A stretch of 64,000 nt of DNA, from NCBI RefSeq assembly GCF_041916735.1, contig NZ_JAYRYY010000003.1. One strand, given 5' to 3'. This DNA is from Zoogloea sp016790385 (lineage in GTDB: Bacteria > Pseudomonadota > Gammaproteobacteria > Burkholderiales > Rhodocyclaceae). Positions 1 through 8,800 of the stretch are shown in pieces (position 1 is the first letter of the stretch; each line of letters starts with the position of its first letter). A program made the translations under genes and the position numbers. Under the pieces are notes generated by a model, which worked only from the letters and a program-made list of their open reading frames with translations, made no database searches and had not been told where the DNA came from.

Positions 1-1317
1 GCCATCGCCTATGGCCTCGACAATGCTGCCGAAGGCATCTACGCCGTCTATGACCTGGGCGGCGGCACCTTCGACATCTCCATCCTCAAACTCACCCGGG
101 GTGTGTTCGAGGTGCTCGCCACCAATGGTGACCCTTCCCTGGGTGGCGACGATTTCGATCAATGCCTGGCCGACTGGCTGAAGGCCCAGGCCAGCCTGCC
201 TGAGGACATGCCGGTGGAAGACCGCCGCCGTCTGCTGGCCCTGGCCCGCAGCGTCAAGGAAACCCTGTCGTCCCAGGAACAGACGGTGGCCACCTGCAAC
301 TTCAGCGGAAACCTGTCGCTCCAGGTGCCGGTGAGCCGGGCGCTGTTTGGCGAACTCACCGCCGAGCTGGTCGCCCGCAGCCTGCGCCCCGTCCGCAAGG
401 CCTTGCGCGACGCCAGCCTTGGCGCCGAAGACATCAAGGGCGTGGTGATGGTGGGCGGCTCCACCCGCATGCCCCACGTCCAGGCGGCGGTGGAAAAACT
501 TTTTGGCACCGCCCCCCTCAACAACCTCGACCCCGACCAGGTGGTTGCCCTCGGCGCGGCCATGCAGGCCGACGTGCTGGCCGGCAACCGCAAGTCCGAC
601 AGCGAAGCCGACTGGCTGCTGCTCGACGTGTGCCCCCTTTCCCTCGGCCTCGAGACCATGGGTGGCCTGGTGGAGAAGATCGTGCCGCGCAACAGCACCA
701 TCCCCACCGCCCGCGCCCAGGACTTCACCACCTACAAGGACGGCCAGACCGCCATGAGCGTGCATGTCGTCCAGGGCGAACGCGAGATCGTGTCCGAGTG
801 CCGTTCCCTCGCCCGCTTCACCCTGCGCGGCATTCCGCCCATGGTGGCGGGCGCGGCGCGCATCCGCGTCACTTTCCAGATCGATGCCGACGGCCTCCTG
901 TCCGTCACCGCCCGGGAGCAGACCAGCGGTGTCGAAGCCCACGTCGAGGTCAAGCCCTCCTACGGCCTCGGTGACGGCGAAGTCGCGCGCATGCTGCTGG
1001 ACGCCTACGGCACGGGCGAGATCGATGCCGCCACCCGCATGCTGCGCGAAGCCCAGGTGGAAGCCCGCCGCCTGATCGACGCCACGGAAGCGGCTCTGGT
1101 CGCCGATGGCGCGGCGCTCCTCGCCCCTCCGGAACGCGAGCAATTGCAGAAGGCCATCTACGCGCTGGCCGAACTGCTCGAGACCGACGAGGGCGACACG
1201 CGCAAGATCCGCGCGGCCACCGATGCGCTGAATCTGGCCAGCGCCGACTTTGCGGCCCGACGCATGGACGCGAGCATCAAACGGGCCCTCGCCGGCCGCA
1301 GCCTGGAGACCCTGTGA
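1..1317 (+). CDS. hscA: Hsp70-type Fe-S assembly chaperone HscA (5' end cut by window)
   Basis: Reading frame 1 is open from the first base to TGA at 1315-1317, giving 438 residues of an Hsp70-class ATPase. The phosphate-binding motif DLGGGTFDIS lies at fragment residues 18-27 and the nucleotide-binding motif VMVGGSTRMP near residue 145. A substrate-binding domain follows. A whole HscA is about 620 residues, so roughly the first 180 are missing upstream. HscA with HscB drives transfer of Fe-S clusters from IscU-type scaffolds. The stop overlaps the start of a [2Fe-2S] ferredoxin gene, the usual hscA-fdx order of ISC operons. Hsp70 paralogue DnaK is unlikely because of this partner. Its position directly before nifV suggests, but does not prove, a role in nitrogenase maturation. 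Confidence 0.9.
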   Translation, partial: AIAYGLDNAAEGIYAVYDLGGGTFDISILKLTRGVFEVLATNGDPSLGGDDFDQCLADWLKAQASLPEDMPVEDRRRLLALARSVKETLSSQEQTVATCNFSGNLSLQVPVSRALFGELTAELVARSLRPVRKALRDASLGAEDIKGVVMVGGSTRMPHVQAAVEKLFGTAPLNNLDPDQVVALGAAMQADVLAGNRKSDSEADWLLLDVCPLSLGLETMGGLVEKIVPRNSTIPTARAQDFTTYKDGQTAMSVHVVQGEREIVSECRSLARFTLRGIPPMVAGAARIRVTFQIDADGLLSVTAREQTSGVEAHVEVKPSYGLGDGEVARMLLDAYGTGEIDAATRMLREAQVEARRLIDATEAALVADGAALLAPPEREQLQKAIYALAELLETDEGDTRKIRAATDALNLASADFAARRMDASIKRALAGRSLETL

Positions 1318-1655
1318 TGAGCACCGTCCGCGTCCTGCCCCATCCTCATCTGTGTCCGGACGGGGTGGACTTCGAGTCCGCCCCGGGCCAATCCCTGTGC
1401 GACGCGCTGCTCGCCCACGGCGTGCCCCTCGAACATGCCTGCGAAAAGGTGGCCGCCTGCGCCACCTGCCACGTCTACATCCGCCAGGGTGGCGCCAGCG
1501 TGGCCCCCAGCACCGATCTGGAAGAAGATCAGCTCGATTCCGCCTGGGCTCTCCAGGCCGACTCCCGCCTCGCCTGCTGCGTGAAGATCGGCGAAAGCGA
1601 CCTGCTCATCGAGATCCCCAAGCACTCCCGTAATCACGCCCGGGAACACGGCTAG
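1317..1655 (+). CDS. fdx: ISC-type [2Fe-2S] ferredoxin
   Basis: This 112-residue ferredoxin starts at ATG 1317, which overlaps the hscA stop codon; a GTG three bases earlier is a less likely start. Cys42, Cys48, Cys51 and Cys87 form the C-x5-C-x2-C...C pattern of adrenodoxin/Isc-type ferredoxins. In the ISC system this protein supplies electrons for cluster assembly on the scaffold. It is the last gene of the hscA unit, and about 400 bases separate it from nifV. The length and cysteine spacing are normal. Confidence 0.92.
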   Translation: MSTVRVLPHPHLCPDGVDFESAPGQSLCDALLAHGVPLEHACEKVAACATCHVYIRQGGASVAPSTDLEEDQLDSAWALQADSRLACCVKIGESDLLIEIPKHSRNHAREHG

Positions 1656-1684
1656 ACGGCGTCCGCATGCCTTGATCCGGAGTC

Positions 1685-1706
1685 GGCCGGGCCTCCGTGC
1701 CCGGCC
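1685..1706 (+). terminator. GC-rich hairpin after fdx (weak terminator candidate)
   Basis: An 8-bp perfect stem (1685-1692 with 1699-1706) and a 6-base loop lie 30 bases after the fdx stop. No T-run follows, so intrinsic termination is uncertain. The rest of 1707-1899 shows no gene. Confidence 0.3.
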
Positions 1707-1899
1707 TGCCGGCCCGCGCCTGCGCATTGCGGCGCCCCCGCCAAGCGACTTCATCGCACCCCCATCAGAATTCCTCCGCCCGCAACGCCACAAGCGCGTC
1801 GCGGGATGCACCAGCCCCCTTGATCCGCACCCCCTGCCCCGCCTCCGGGAAGCACGTCACGCCCACCCGAATTGCACACCGGACACCCTGGCAACCCCC

Positions 1900-1915
1900 T
1901 GTGCGAAATCCGACA
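1900..1915 (+). promoter_or_regulatory. NifA upstream activator site (TGT-N10-ACA)
   Basis: TGT at 1900-1902 and ACA at 1913-1915 are separated by exactly 10 bases, the known consensus for NifA binding. The site lies 92 bases upstream of a perfect -24/-12 promoter, a normal distance. The AT-rich stretch between them (about 1950-1985) could be bent by IHF, although no clear IHF consensus was found. Confidence 0.8.
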
Positions 1916-2007
1916 AAGCCGACAGCATCCCTTCCCCTCGCCTTCAAGACGCCCACCTTTTATTTTTATTCCTTTAAAAATCATACAGATGCAACACACA
2001 TCAGACA

Positions 2008-2023
2008 TGGCACGGCCTTTGCT
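2008..2023 (+). promoter_or_regulatory. Sigma-54 (-24/-12) promoter of the nifV operon
   Basis: TGGCAC at 2008-2013, five bases, then TTGCT at 2019-2023 match the RpoN consensus exactly, with the required GG-N10-GC spacing. Transcription should begin about 12 bases after the GC, near 2034, only some 20 bases before the nifV ATG. With the NifA site upstream, this predicts NifA/RpoN control of nifV and the fix genes behind it. Confidence 0.88.
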
Positions 2024-2052
2024 GAATCTGAAGTGAAAGGACACCACCGACC

Positions 2053-3192
2053 ATGAACCCGCTGCCCACCATCAACGACACCACCCTGCGCGACGGCGAA
2101 CAGACCGCCGGGGTGGCCTTCACCATCGAGGAGAAGTGCGCGATTGCCCGGGCACTCGCCGATGTGGGGGTTCAGGAGATGGAAATCGGCATTCCGGCCA
2201 TGGGGGCGGTGGAGATCGAAGCCATCGGCGAGATCGCCCGCATGCGTCTGCCGGCCAGCCTGATGGTGTGGTGCCGGATGACCGACAGCGACCTCGCGGC
2301 CGCCCGCCTGTGCCCGGTGGACACCCTCAACCTGTCCATCCCGGTGTCCGACATCCACATCACCACCAAGCTCAAGCGCAGCCGCGAATGGGTGCTGGAG
2401 CGGGTGGGGCGCTACGTGCGCCAGGCCCGCGACCTGGGCTATGCCGTGTCGGTGGGCTGCGAGGATTCCTCCCGCGCCGACCCGTCCTTCCTGGCCAGCG
2501 TGGCCGAGGCTGCCCAGACGGCAGGTGCCTCGCGCATGCGTTACGCCGACACCCTCGGCATCCTCGACCCCTTCTCCACCCACGATGCCATCTCCGCCCT
2601 GCGCCGGCGTGTGGACATCGACATCGAGATGCACGCCCATGACGACCTGGGTCTGGCCACGGCCAATACCCTGGCGGCCTTCCGTGCTGGCGCCACCCAC
2701 GCCAACACCACGGTGAACGGGCTGGGTGAGCGCGCCGGCAATGCGCCGCTGGAAGAGATCGTGATGGGCCTGCGCCACCTCCACGGCATCGACTGCGGCA
2801 TCGACACCCACACACTGCCGGCCATCTCCGCCCTGGTTGCAAGGGCATCGGGGCGCGCGGTGGCGGCCAACAAGAGCATCGTCGGCGAAGCCGTATTCAC
2901 CCATGAGGCCGGCCTGCATGTGGATGGCCTGCTCAAGGACCCGCGCACCTACCAGGGTTTCGACCCGGCGGAGCTGGGCCGCGCCCACCGCACGGTGCTG
3001 GGCAAGCATTCCGGTTCGCGGGCGGTGATCGCCGCCTATGCCCAGCTCGGCATCCTCGTGTCCGACAACGAAGCCCACAGCCTCCTCGAACGCATCCGCG
3101 ATCACGCCACCTGCACCAAGCGCTCGCCCTCCGCCGGAGAGCTGGCCCGCTTCCTCCTTGAAGTCAGCCGTTTTGCCGGGAGTGCCTCATGA
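2053..3192 (+). CDS. nifV: Homocitrate synthase NifV
   Basis: This 379-residue DRE-TIM metallolyase condenses acetyl-CoA with 2-oxoglutarate to give homocitrate, the organic ligand of the FeMo-cofactor. The N-terminal motif TTLRDGEQ starts at residue 10. The HAHDDLG motif near residue 195 provides metal-binding histidines. Start ATG 2053 has GAAAGGA just upstream. The gene is first in the operon behind a sigma-54 promoter and a NifA site. 2-Isopropylmalate synthase (leuA) is the main alternative, but the short length, lack of a regulatory domain and nif context favour NifV. The stop overlaps the next start by four bases (ATGA). Confidence 0.95.
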   Translation: MNPLPTINDTTLRDGEQTAGVAFTIEEKCAIARALADVGVQEMEIGIPAMGAVEIEAIGEIARMRLPASLMVWCRMTDSDLAAARLCPVDTLNLSIPVSDIHITTKLKRSREWVLERVGRYVRQARDLGYAVSVGCEDSSRADPSFLASVAEAAQTAGASRMRYADTLGILDPFSTHDAISALRRRVDIDIEMHAHDDLGLATANTLAAFRAGATHANTTVNGLGERAGNAPLEEIVMGLRHLHGIDCGIDTHTLPAISALVARASGRAVAANKSIVGEAVFTHEAGLHVDGLLKDPRTYQGFDPAELGRAHRTVLGKHSGSRAVIAAYAQLGILVSDNEAHSLLERIRDHATCTKRSPSAGELARFLLEVSRFAGSAS

Positions 3193-4007
3193 GCCCCAGG
3201 GAACCCGACATGAAGATCCTTGCCGACAGCGTCGCCGCCCAGGGCTCCGCACCGGGCTTCCTGGCCACCCTGCGCGAAGACGTGGCCTGCGTCTTCGCCC
3301 GCGACCCGGCAGCTCGTAACACGCTTGAACTGCTCACCATCTACCCCGGCGTGCAGGCCCTGATGCTGTATCGGGTGGCCCACCGCCTGTGGCGCGGCAA
3401 CTGGCGCTACGCCGCCCGTGCCCTGTCCTTTGTGGCGCGCTTCCTGACCAATGTGGACATCCACCCCGGTGCGGTGATCGGCCGGCGCTTCTTCATCGAC
3501 CACGGCGCCTGCGTGGTGATCGGCGAGACCGCGGTGATCGGCGATGACGTGACCCTCTACCACGGCGTCACCCTGGGCGGCACCACCTGGAACCCCGGCA
3601 AGCGCCACCCCACCCTGGGCAACGGGGTGGTGGTCGGCGCCGGCGCCAAGATCCTCGGCCCCATCACCGTCGGCGAGAACGCCCGGGTGGCGGCCAACTC
3701 CGTGGTCATCGACGCGGTGCGCCCCGGCATGACCGTGGTCGGCATTCCCGGCCGCATGGTGCTGCCCAAGGAAGGCCGGCGCATCGCCCACGGCATTGAT
3801 CTTGATCACCACCAGATCCCCGACCCGGTCGGCAAGGCCATTGGCTGCCTGCTCGACCGGATCGCACAGATGGAACGGGAAATCGCCAGCCTCAAGGGCG
3901 AACCCACCACCGCCGAAGGCGCCTGTCGCACCTGCGACGACACCTGCTCGCAACCCACCTTTGACGGTAGCTGGAAGGCCACCGCCCACAACGCACCAGG
4001 AGCCTGA
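3189..4007 (+). CDS. cysE: Serine O-acetyltransferase (CysE/NifP type)
   Basis: This 272-residue protein has an N-terminal helical part and a left-handed beta-helix (hexapeptide repeats, roughly residues 85-190, including HPGAVIGRRFFIDHG). It makes O-acetylserine from serine and acetyl-CoA, the precursor of cysteine. A nif-linked copy (nifP) raises the cysteine supply for Fe-S cluster formation. ATG 3189 overlaps the nifV stop; ATG 3210 is a possible alternative. The C-terminal tail holds extra cysteines (residues about 242-249), common in nif-linked or proteobacterial short forms but of unknown role. Confidence 0.92.
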   Translation: MSPREPDMKILADSVAAQGSAPGFLATLREDVACVFARDPAARNTLELLTIYPGVQALMLYRVAHRLWRGNWRYAARALSFVARFLTNVDIHPGAVIGRRFFIDHGACVVIGETAVIGDDVTLYHGVTLGGTTWNPGKRHPTLGNGVVVGAGAKILGPITVGENARVAANSVVIDAVRPGMTVVGIPGRMVLPKEGRRIAHGIDLDHHQIPDPVGKAIGCLLDRIAQMEREIASLKGEPTTAEGACRTCDDTCSQPTFDGSWKATAHNAPGA

Positions 4008-4011
4008 CGCC

Positions 4012-4344
4012 ATGAACGAACTGACCGGCGAACTCGCCAAGCTCTCCTCCGCCGAGGAATTCCTCCATTTCTTTGCCGTGCCCTTCGACCAGAAGGTGGT
4101 CAATGTGAGCCGGCTGCACATCCTCAAGCGCTTTTACCAGTACCTGCGCCGGGATGCCGATCTGAGCGGCCTTTCCGGCACCGAGCTGTTCAGCCGCTAC
4201 CGCAGCCACCTGGTCGCCGCCTACGACGACTTCGTTCGCTCCACCCCGGCCCAGGAAAAGGTCTTCAAGGTGTTCCAGGACACCGACGGCCGCCAGCAGG
4301 TCAGCCTTGAAAGCCTGCGCGCCACCCTCCCCTCCGCCAGCTAA
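4012..4344 (+). CDS. nifW: Nitrogenase stabilizing/protective protein NifW
   Basis: The 110-residue product matches NifW in length and in its opening, with a helical N-terminus followed by SAEEFLHFF and the FDQKVVNVSRLHILKRF stretch. NifW associates with the MoFe protein and helps protect or mature it under oxygen; its precise mechanism is not settled. AGGAG precedes ATG 4012. It sits five bases after cysE and 18 before fixA in the same operon. Confidence 0.93.
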   Translation: MNELTGELAKLSSAEEFLHFFAVPFDQKVVNVSRLHILKRFYQYLRRDADLSGLSGTELFSRYRSHLVAAYDDFVRSTPAQEKVFKVFQDTDGRQQVSLESLRATLPSAS

Positions 4345-4362
4345 CCCGACAGGACAGCCGCC

Positions 4363-5211
4363 ATGCACATCGTCGTCTGTATCAAGCAGGTTCCGGATTC
4401 GGCGCAGATCCGCGTCCACCCGGTGACCAACACCATCATGCGCCAGGGCGTACCGGCCATCGTCAATCCCTATGACCTGTTCGCCCTGGAAGAAGCCCTG
4501 CGCCTCAAGGACAAATTCGGCGGCAAGGTGACCATGCTGTGCATGGGCCCGCCCCAGGCCGAAGACGCCCTCAAGAAGTGCATCTCCTTTGGTGCCGACG
4601 ACGCCGTGCTGGTGACCGACCGCTCCTTTGCCGGCGCCGACACCCTGGCCACCTCCTACGCCCTGGCCGCCGCCATCCGCCAGATCGGCCGGGAGCAGAA
4701 GGTGGACATCGTGTTCACCGGCAAGCAGACCATCGACGGCGACACCGCCCAGGTCGGCCCCGGCATTGCCAAGCGTCTGGGCCTGCAACTGCTCACCTAC
4801 GTCTCGCGCATTGCCGAACTCGACCTGGAGGCCAACACCATCACCGTCGAGCGCCGCGCCGAAGGCGGCGTACAGGTGCTGAAGACCGCCGTGCCCTGCC
4901 TGATCACCATGCTGGAAGGCACCAACGAGATGCGCTTCGCCCCGCTGGAAAACATGATCCACGCCGCCCGCTACCCGGTGCGCAAGTGGAACAAGGAAGC
5001 CGCCGGCATCGAGGACGTGACCAAGATCGGCCTGAAGGGCTCGCCCACCGTGGTGAGCAAGGTCTTCGGCCCCACGCCCCGTGCCGAGAAGGCCCTGATG
5101 CAATCCGTTGATGACGCCAGCCCGCGGGATGTGTCCCTCAACGTGATTCAGAAGATCTTCACCCAGCACCCGACCCTTGAGCGCGACATCCTCGCCAAGG
5201 CCTCCGTGTGA
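4363..5211 (+). CDS. fixA: Electron transfer flavoprotein beta subunit FixA
   Basis: This 282-residue ETF-beta family protein opens with the typical MHIVVCIKQVPDS. FixA and FixB form the flavin-containing heterodimer of the FixABCX complex. That complex bifurcates electrons from NADH to quinone and to low-potential ferredoxin or flavodoxin for nitrogenase. An ISFGADDAVLVTD segment near residue 67 is typical of the family. The order fixABCX in one strand confirms the assignment over a fatty-acid-oxidation ETF. Confidence 0.95.
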   Translation: MHIVVCIKQVPDSAQIRVHPVTNTIMRQGVPAIVNPYDLFALEEALRLKDKFGGKVTMLCMGPPQAEDALKKCISFGADDAVLVTDRSFAGADTLATSYALAAAIRQIGREQKVDIVFTGKQTIDGDTAQVGPGIAKRLGLQLLTYVSRIAELDLEANTITVERRAEGGVQVLKTAVPCLITMLEGTNEMRFAPLENMIHAARYPVRKWNKEAAGIEDVTKIGLKGSPTVVSKVFGPTPRAEKALMQSVDDASPRDVSLNVIQKIFTQHPTLERDILAKASV

Positions 5212-5242
5212 CCCCACGACAAGACGCGAAAGGAAACCTGCC

Positions 5243-6340
5243 ATGAGCGACGCCGAAGTCAAGAAGCCCGCCGCCCGGGGCGGCCGCAACCTGGAACTGC
5301 CCGAACACCTGAAGGCCTACAAGGGCGTCTGGGTCTTCATCGAACATGACCGGGGCGAAGCCCACTCGGTGTCCTGGGAACTCCTTGGCGAAGGCCGCAA
5401 ACTGGCCGACACCCTTGGCGTGTCCCTCTCCGGCGTGATCATGGGCGGCCCCGACGAGCCCCTCGATGCCATCGCCAAAGAGGCCTACAGCTTCGGCGCC
5501 GAGGCCTGCTACATCATCCGCGACCCGGTGCTCAAGGGCTACCGCAACGAACCCTTCACCAAGGGCATGACCGATCTGGTCAATAAGTACCAGCCCGAGA
5601 TCGTGCTGCTAGGCGCCACCACCATGGGCCGCGACCTGGCCGGCTCGGTGGCCACCACCCTCGCCACCGGCCTCACCGCCGACTGCACCGAACTGCGCAT
5701 CGACCCGGCCACCCGTGCCCTGGCGGCCACCCGCCCCACCTTCGGCGGCTCCCTGCTGTGCACCATCATGACCCTGGCCTACCGCCCGCAGATGGCCACC
5801 GTGCGCCCCCGCGTGATGCGCATGCCCGACTCGGACACCAGCCGCTCCGGCGCCATCATTGAAGACAGCCTGGGCATGATCGAGACCGACATCGTCACCA
5901 AGCTCCTCGACTTCATCGCCGACGAGAACAGCAACAAGGTCAACCTGGCCTACGCCGACATCATCGTGTCGGGCGGCAAGGGCCTCAAGACGCCGGACAA
6001 CTTCAAGCTGATCTGGGATCTCGCCAAGGTGCTCGGCGCCGAAGTGGGCGCCACCCGTCCGGTGGTCCAGTCCGGCTGGGTGGATGCGGAGCGCCAGGTG
6101 GGCCAGACCGGCAAGACCGTGCGCCCCAAGCTCTACATCGCCGCCGGCATCTCCGGCGCGATCCAGCACCGGGTGGGCATGGAGGGGGCCGACGTGATCG
6201 TTGCCATCAACACCGATGCCAATGCACCGATCTTCGACTTCGCCCACCACGGCATCGTCGGCAACGCCATGCAGGTGCTGCCCATCCTCACCGACACCTT
6301 CCGCGAACACATTGCGATGCGCAGCCGCAAGGCCGCCTGA
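5243..6340 (+). CDS. fixB: Electron transfer flavoprotein alpha subunit FixB
   Basis: This 365-residue ETF-alpha protein carries the C-terminal FAD-binding region, including AAGISGAIQHRVGM near residue 300. The chosen start ATG 5243 has AAAGGA eight bases upstream; an in-frame upstream start at 5177 lies inside fixA and has no such site. The N-terminal extension (about 25 residues, rich in Lys, Pro and Ala) before the conserved part is longer than in ordinary EtfA. It pairs with FixA. Confidence 0.94.
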   Translation: MSDAEVKKPAARGGRNLELPEHLKAYKGVWVFIEHDRGEAHSVSWELLGEGRKLADTLGVSLSGVIMGGPDEPLDAIAKEAYSFGAEACYIIRDPVLKGYRNEPFTKGMTDLVNKYQPEIVLLGATTMGRDLAGSVATTLATGLTADCTELRIDPATRALAATRPTFGGSLLCTIMTLAYRPQMATVRPRVMRMPDSDTSRSGAIIEDSLGMIETDIVTKLLDFIADENSNKVNLAYADIIVSGGKGLKTPDNFKLIWDLAKVLGAEVGATRPVVQSGWVDAERQVGQTGKTVRPKLYIAAGISGAIQHRVGMEGADVIVAINTDANAPIFDFAHHGIVGNAMQVLPILTDTFREHIAMRSRKAA

Positions 6341-6360
6341 GCGCCCACCGGAGACCCACC

Positions 6361-7665
6361 ATGAGCGAGAAATTCGACGTCATCGTAGTCGGAGCGGGCC
6401 CCTCGGGGAACGCCGCGGCCTACACCGCCGCCAAAGCCGGCCTGTCGGTCCTGCAAATCGAGCGGGGCGAGTATCCCGGCTCGAAGAACGTGCAGGGCGC
6501 CATCCTGTACGCCAACGCCCTGGAGCAGATCATCCCCGACTTCCGGGACGACGCGCCCCTCGAGCGCCACATCATCGAGCAGCGCATGTGGGTGCTGGAC
6601 GAGGAATCCTTCGTCGGCACGCACTTCCGCTCCGATGACTACAACAAGCCCCCCTACAACCGCTACACCATCATCCGCGCCCAGTTCGACAAGTGGTTTT
6701 CCTCCAAGGTGAAGGAAGCCGGCGCACTGGTGATCTGCGAAACCACCGTCGAATGCCTGCTGATGGACGGCGACCAAGTGGTGGGCGTGCGCTGCGACCG
6801 CCAGGGCGGTGAAGTCTTTGCCGACGTGGTGATCCTGGCCGACGGCGTGAATTCCACCCTGGCCCGCAAGGCCGGCTTCCACGGCGAGATCCAGGCCGGC
6901 AACGTGGCCCTGGCGGTGAAGGAAATCCTCTTCATGCCCCAGGAGACCATCGAAGCCCGCTTCAACGTCAAGGACGAGGAAGGCGTGGTCATCGAGATGT
7001 TCGGCAAGATCACCGACGGCCTGATGGGTACCGGCTTCCTCTACACCAACCGGGACTCCATCACCCTGGGCGTCGGCTGCATGCTCTCCGACTTCAAGCA
7101 GAACCCCAACCGCACCTCCCCCTACGCCATGCTGGAGAAGATGAAGGCTCACCCCTCCATCGCCCCCATGATCGCCGGTGGCGAGATGAAGGAATACTGC
7201 GCCCACCTGATCCCCGAAGGCGGCTTCCACGCCGTGCCCAAGGTGTTCGGCAACGGCTGGATGATCGTTGGCGACTCGGGCGGCTTCGTGAATGCCGTCC
7301 ATCGCGAAGGCTCCAACCTGGCCATGACCACCGGCCGCCTGGCCGCCGAAACCGCGATTGCCGCCAAGGCCGCGGGCAAGGGCTTTGCCGCCAAACAGCT
7401 GGCCGGCTACAAGGCCGCCCTCGACGAATCCTTCGTGATGAAGGATCTGCACAAGTACCGGGACATGCCCAGCGTGTTCCACGACAACAACCAGTTCTTC
7501 ACCACCTACCCCGAACTGGTCAATCGTGCCGCCCGCACCATGCTGACGGTGGATGGCGTCGACAAGAAAACCAAGGAGAAGGAAATCTTCTCCAGCTTCC
7601 GTAAATCGCGCAGCCTGGCCGGCCTGGCGGGCGACGCATTCAAGCTGTGGAGGGCCTTCAGATGA
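6361..7665 (+). CDS. fixC: FixC, ETF-quinone oxidoreductase-like flavoprotein
   Basis: This 434-residue flavoprotein has an N-terminal dinucleotide-binding motif VVGAGPSGNAAA (about residues 10-21) and the GDSGGFVNAVHREGSNLAM region near residue 310 that binds FAD. It is homologous to ETF:ubiquinone oxidoreductase and is the membrane-side quinone-reducing subunit of FixABCX. The stop overlaps the fixX start (ATGA), indicating translational coupling. Confidence 0.95.
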   Translation: MSEKFDVIVVGAGPSGNAAAYTAAKAGLSVLQIERGEYPGSKNVQGAILYANALEQIIPDFRDDAPLERHIIEQRMWVLDEESFVGTHFRSDDYNKPPYNRYTIIRAQFDKWFSSKVKEAGALVICETTVECLLMDGDQVVGVRCDRQGGEVFADVVILADGVNSTLARKAGFHGEIQAGNVALAVKEILFMPQETIEARFNVKDEEGVVIEMFGKITDGLMGTGFLYTNRDSITLGVGCMLSDFKQNPNRTSPYAMLEKMKAHPSIAPMIAGGEMKEYCAHLIPEGGFHAVPKVFGNGWMIVGDSGGFVNAVHREGSNLAMTTGRLAAETAIAAKAAGKGFAAKQLAGYKAALDESFVMKDLHKYRDMPSVFHDNNQFFTTYPELVNRAARTMLTVDGVDKKTKEKEIFSSFRKSRSLAGLAGDAFKLWRAFR

Positions 7666-7958
7666 GCACCGTCGTGAATGTGGAAGAAAAACTCTTCCAG
7701 AACCGCTACAAGGTCGACCACGGCCGGCCCCACATCAAGATTCGCGAGCCGGAGCTGTGCCGCAACGAGTGCAAGACCCAGTCATGCACCTATGTCTGCC
7801 CGGCGGCCTGCTACAAGGCCGAAGGCAACGGTGCGGTCACCCTGATCACCGACGGCTGCCTCGAATGCGGTAGCTGCCGGATCATCTGCACCGAGCTGGC
7901 CAACGTGGAATGGGAATACCCCCGCGGCGGGCACGGCATCCTGTTCAAGTTCGGTTGA
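7662..7958 (+). CDS. fixX: Ferredoxin-like protein FixX
   Basis: This 98-residue ferredoxin-like subunit has the cysteine cluster CKTQSCTYVCPAACY and a second CLECGSCRIIC group. It partners FixC and holds the Fe-S centre that passes electrons onward. ATG 7662 overlaps the fixC stop. The conserved end (WEYPRGGHGILFKFG) is complete, so the gene is intact. Confidence 0.95.
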   Translation: MSTVVNVEEKLFQNRYKVDHGRPHIKIREPELCRNECKTQSCTYVCPAACYKAEGNGAVTLITDGCLECGSCRIICTELANVEWEYPRGGHGILFKFG

Positions 7959-7966
7959 GAATCATC

Positions 7967-8428
7967 ATGGACGATCTTCACATCTTTCTCGCTCACGCGA
8001 TCCAGCTTGAACGGGAAGCTGCCCGGCACTACGAGGAACTGACCGAGCAGATGCAGACCGCCGGCAATGCCGAAGTGGCCACCTTCTTCCGCCAGATGGC
8101 CGTCTTCTCGCGCAAGCACCTGGGCGAGGCCATGGAGCGCGGTGGCTTTCGCACCGTACCCCAGCTGCGGCCCGACCAGCTGCGCTGGCCCGACGGGATC
8201 AGCCCCGAAAATGCCGGATGGGAAGGCATCGACGGGTTCACCGACGTCCTCGGCGCCCTGGAGCTGGCCTTGCGGGCCGAACGTCGGGGCCACGCCTTCT
8301 ACGCCGGCATTGCGGCCACCACGCATAACGTCAGGCTCAAGCGCATGGCGGACGAATTCGCCTCCGAAGAAGCCGAGCACGTGGCCGAACTGGAGAAGTG
8401 GATCGACCGCGTCGCCGCCGCCGATTGA
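7967..8428 (+). CDS. Ferritin-like (rubrerythrin-family) protein in the fix operon
   Basis: The 153-residue product is almost entirely helical. Its spaced acidic and histidine residues (EREAARHYEEL near residue 16; LRAERRGHAFY near residue 100; SEEAEHVAEL near residue 133) resemble the di-iron four-helix bundle of rubrerythrin and ferritin-like proteins. No rubredoxin domain is present. ATG 7967 lies eight bases after fixX, so it is in the operon. A di-iron peroxide- or oxygen-scavenging role beside nitrogenase electron transfer is plausible but inferred. The specific subfamily is not known to me. Confidence 0.75.
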   Translation: MDDLHIFLAHAIQLEREAARHYEELTEQMQTAGNAEVATFFRQMAVFSRKHLGEAMERGGFRTVPQLRPDQLRWPDGISPENAGWEGIDGFTDVLGALELALRAERRGHAFYAGIAATTHNVRLKRMADEFASEEAEHVAELEKWIDRVAAAD

Positions 8429-8476
8429 GGGCGGCAAACGACCGCCCGACCCCTTACCCCCAACCGGAGAACTCCC

Positions 8477-8800
8477 ATGTCCCGACCCAAGAAGCACGTC
8501 TTCGTGTGCGCCCAGCAGCGCCCCCCCGGCCACCCCCGCGGCTCCTGCGCCGCCAAGGGCTGCAACGAAATCCTCCAGACCTTCTGGGGCGAACTGCAAA
8601 AGCGCAACGCCTACGACCGCATCGGCGTCACCTACTCGGGCTGCCTCGGCCCCTGCGACAGCGGCCCCAACGTGCTGGTGTATCCCGAAGGCGTGATGTA
8701 CGCCGGCGTCACCAAGGACGACGTTCTGGAGATCTTCGACAAGCACCTGGAAGGTGACGAAGTCGTCACCCGCCTCCAGGCACCGGCGGCCGTCTGGTGA
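8477..8800 (+). CDS. Thioredoxin-fold [2Fe-2S] ferredoxin (Shethna type I-like)
   Basis: This 107-residue protein has Cys11, Cys24, Cys56 and Cys60 in the pattern of thioredoxin-like [2Fe-2S] ferredoxins, known from Azotobacter FeSI and the NuoE fold. YSGCLGPCDSGPN is the characteristic second cysteine motif. A role as an electron carrier or oxygen-protective partner of nitrogenase is inferred from the operon position. AGGAG-like CGGAG precedes ATG 8477. The stop overlaps the GTG start of the next gene. Confidence 0.88.
   Translation: MSRPKKHVFVCAQQRPPGHPRGSCAAKGCNEILQTFWGELQKRNAYDRIGVTYSGCLGPCDSGPNVLVYPEGVMYAGVTKDDVLEIFDKHLEGDEVVTRLQAPAAVW

Noticed and set aside
3892..5289. 465-codon minus-strand open frame
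   Set aside because: Antisense to nifW and fixA with shadow-type composition.
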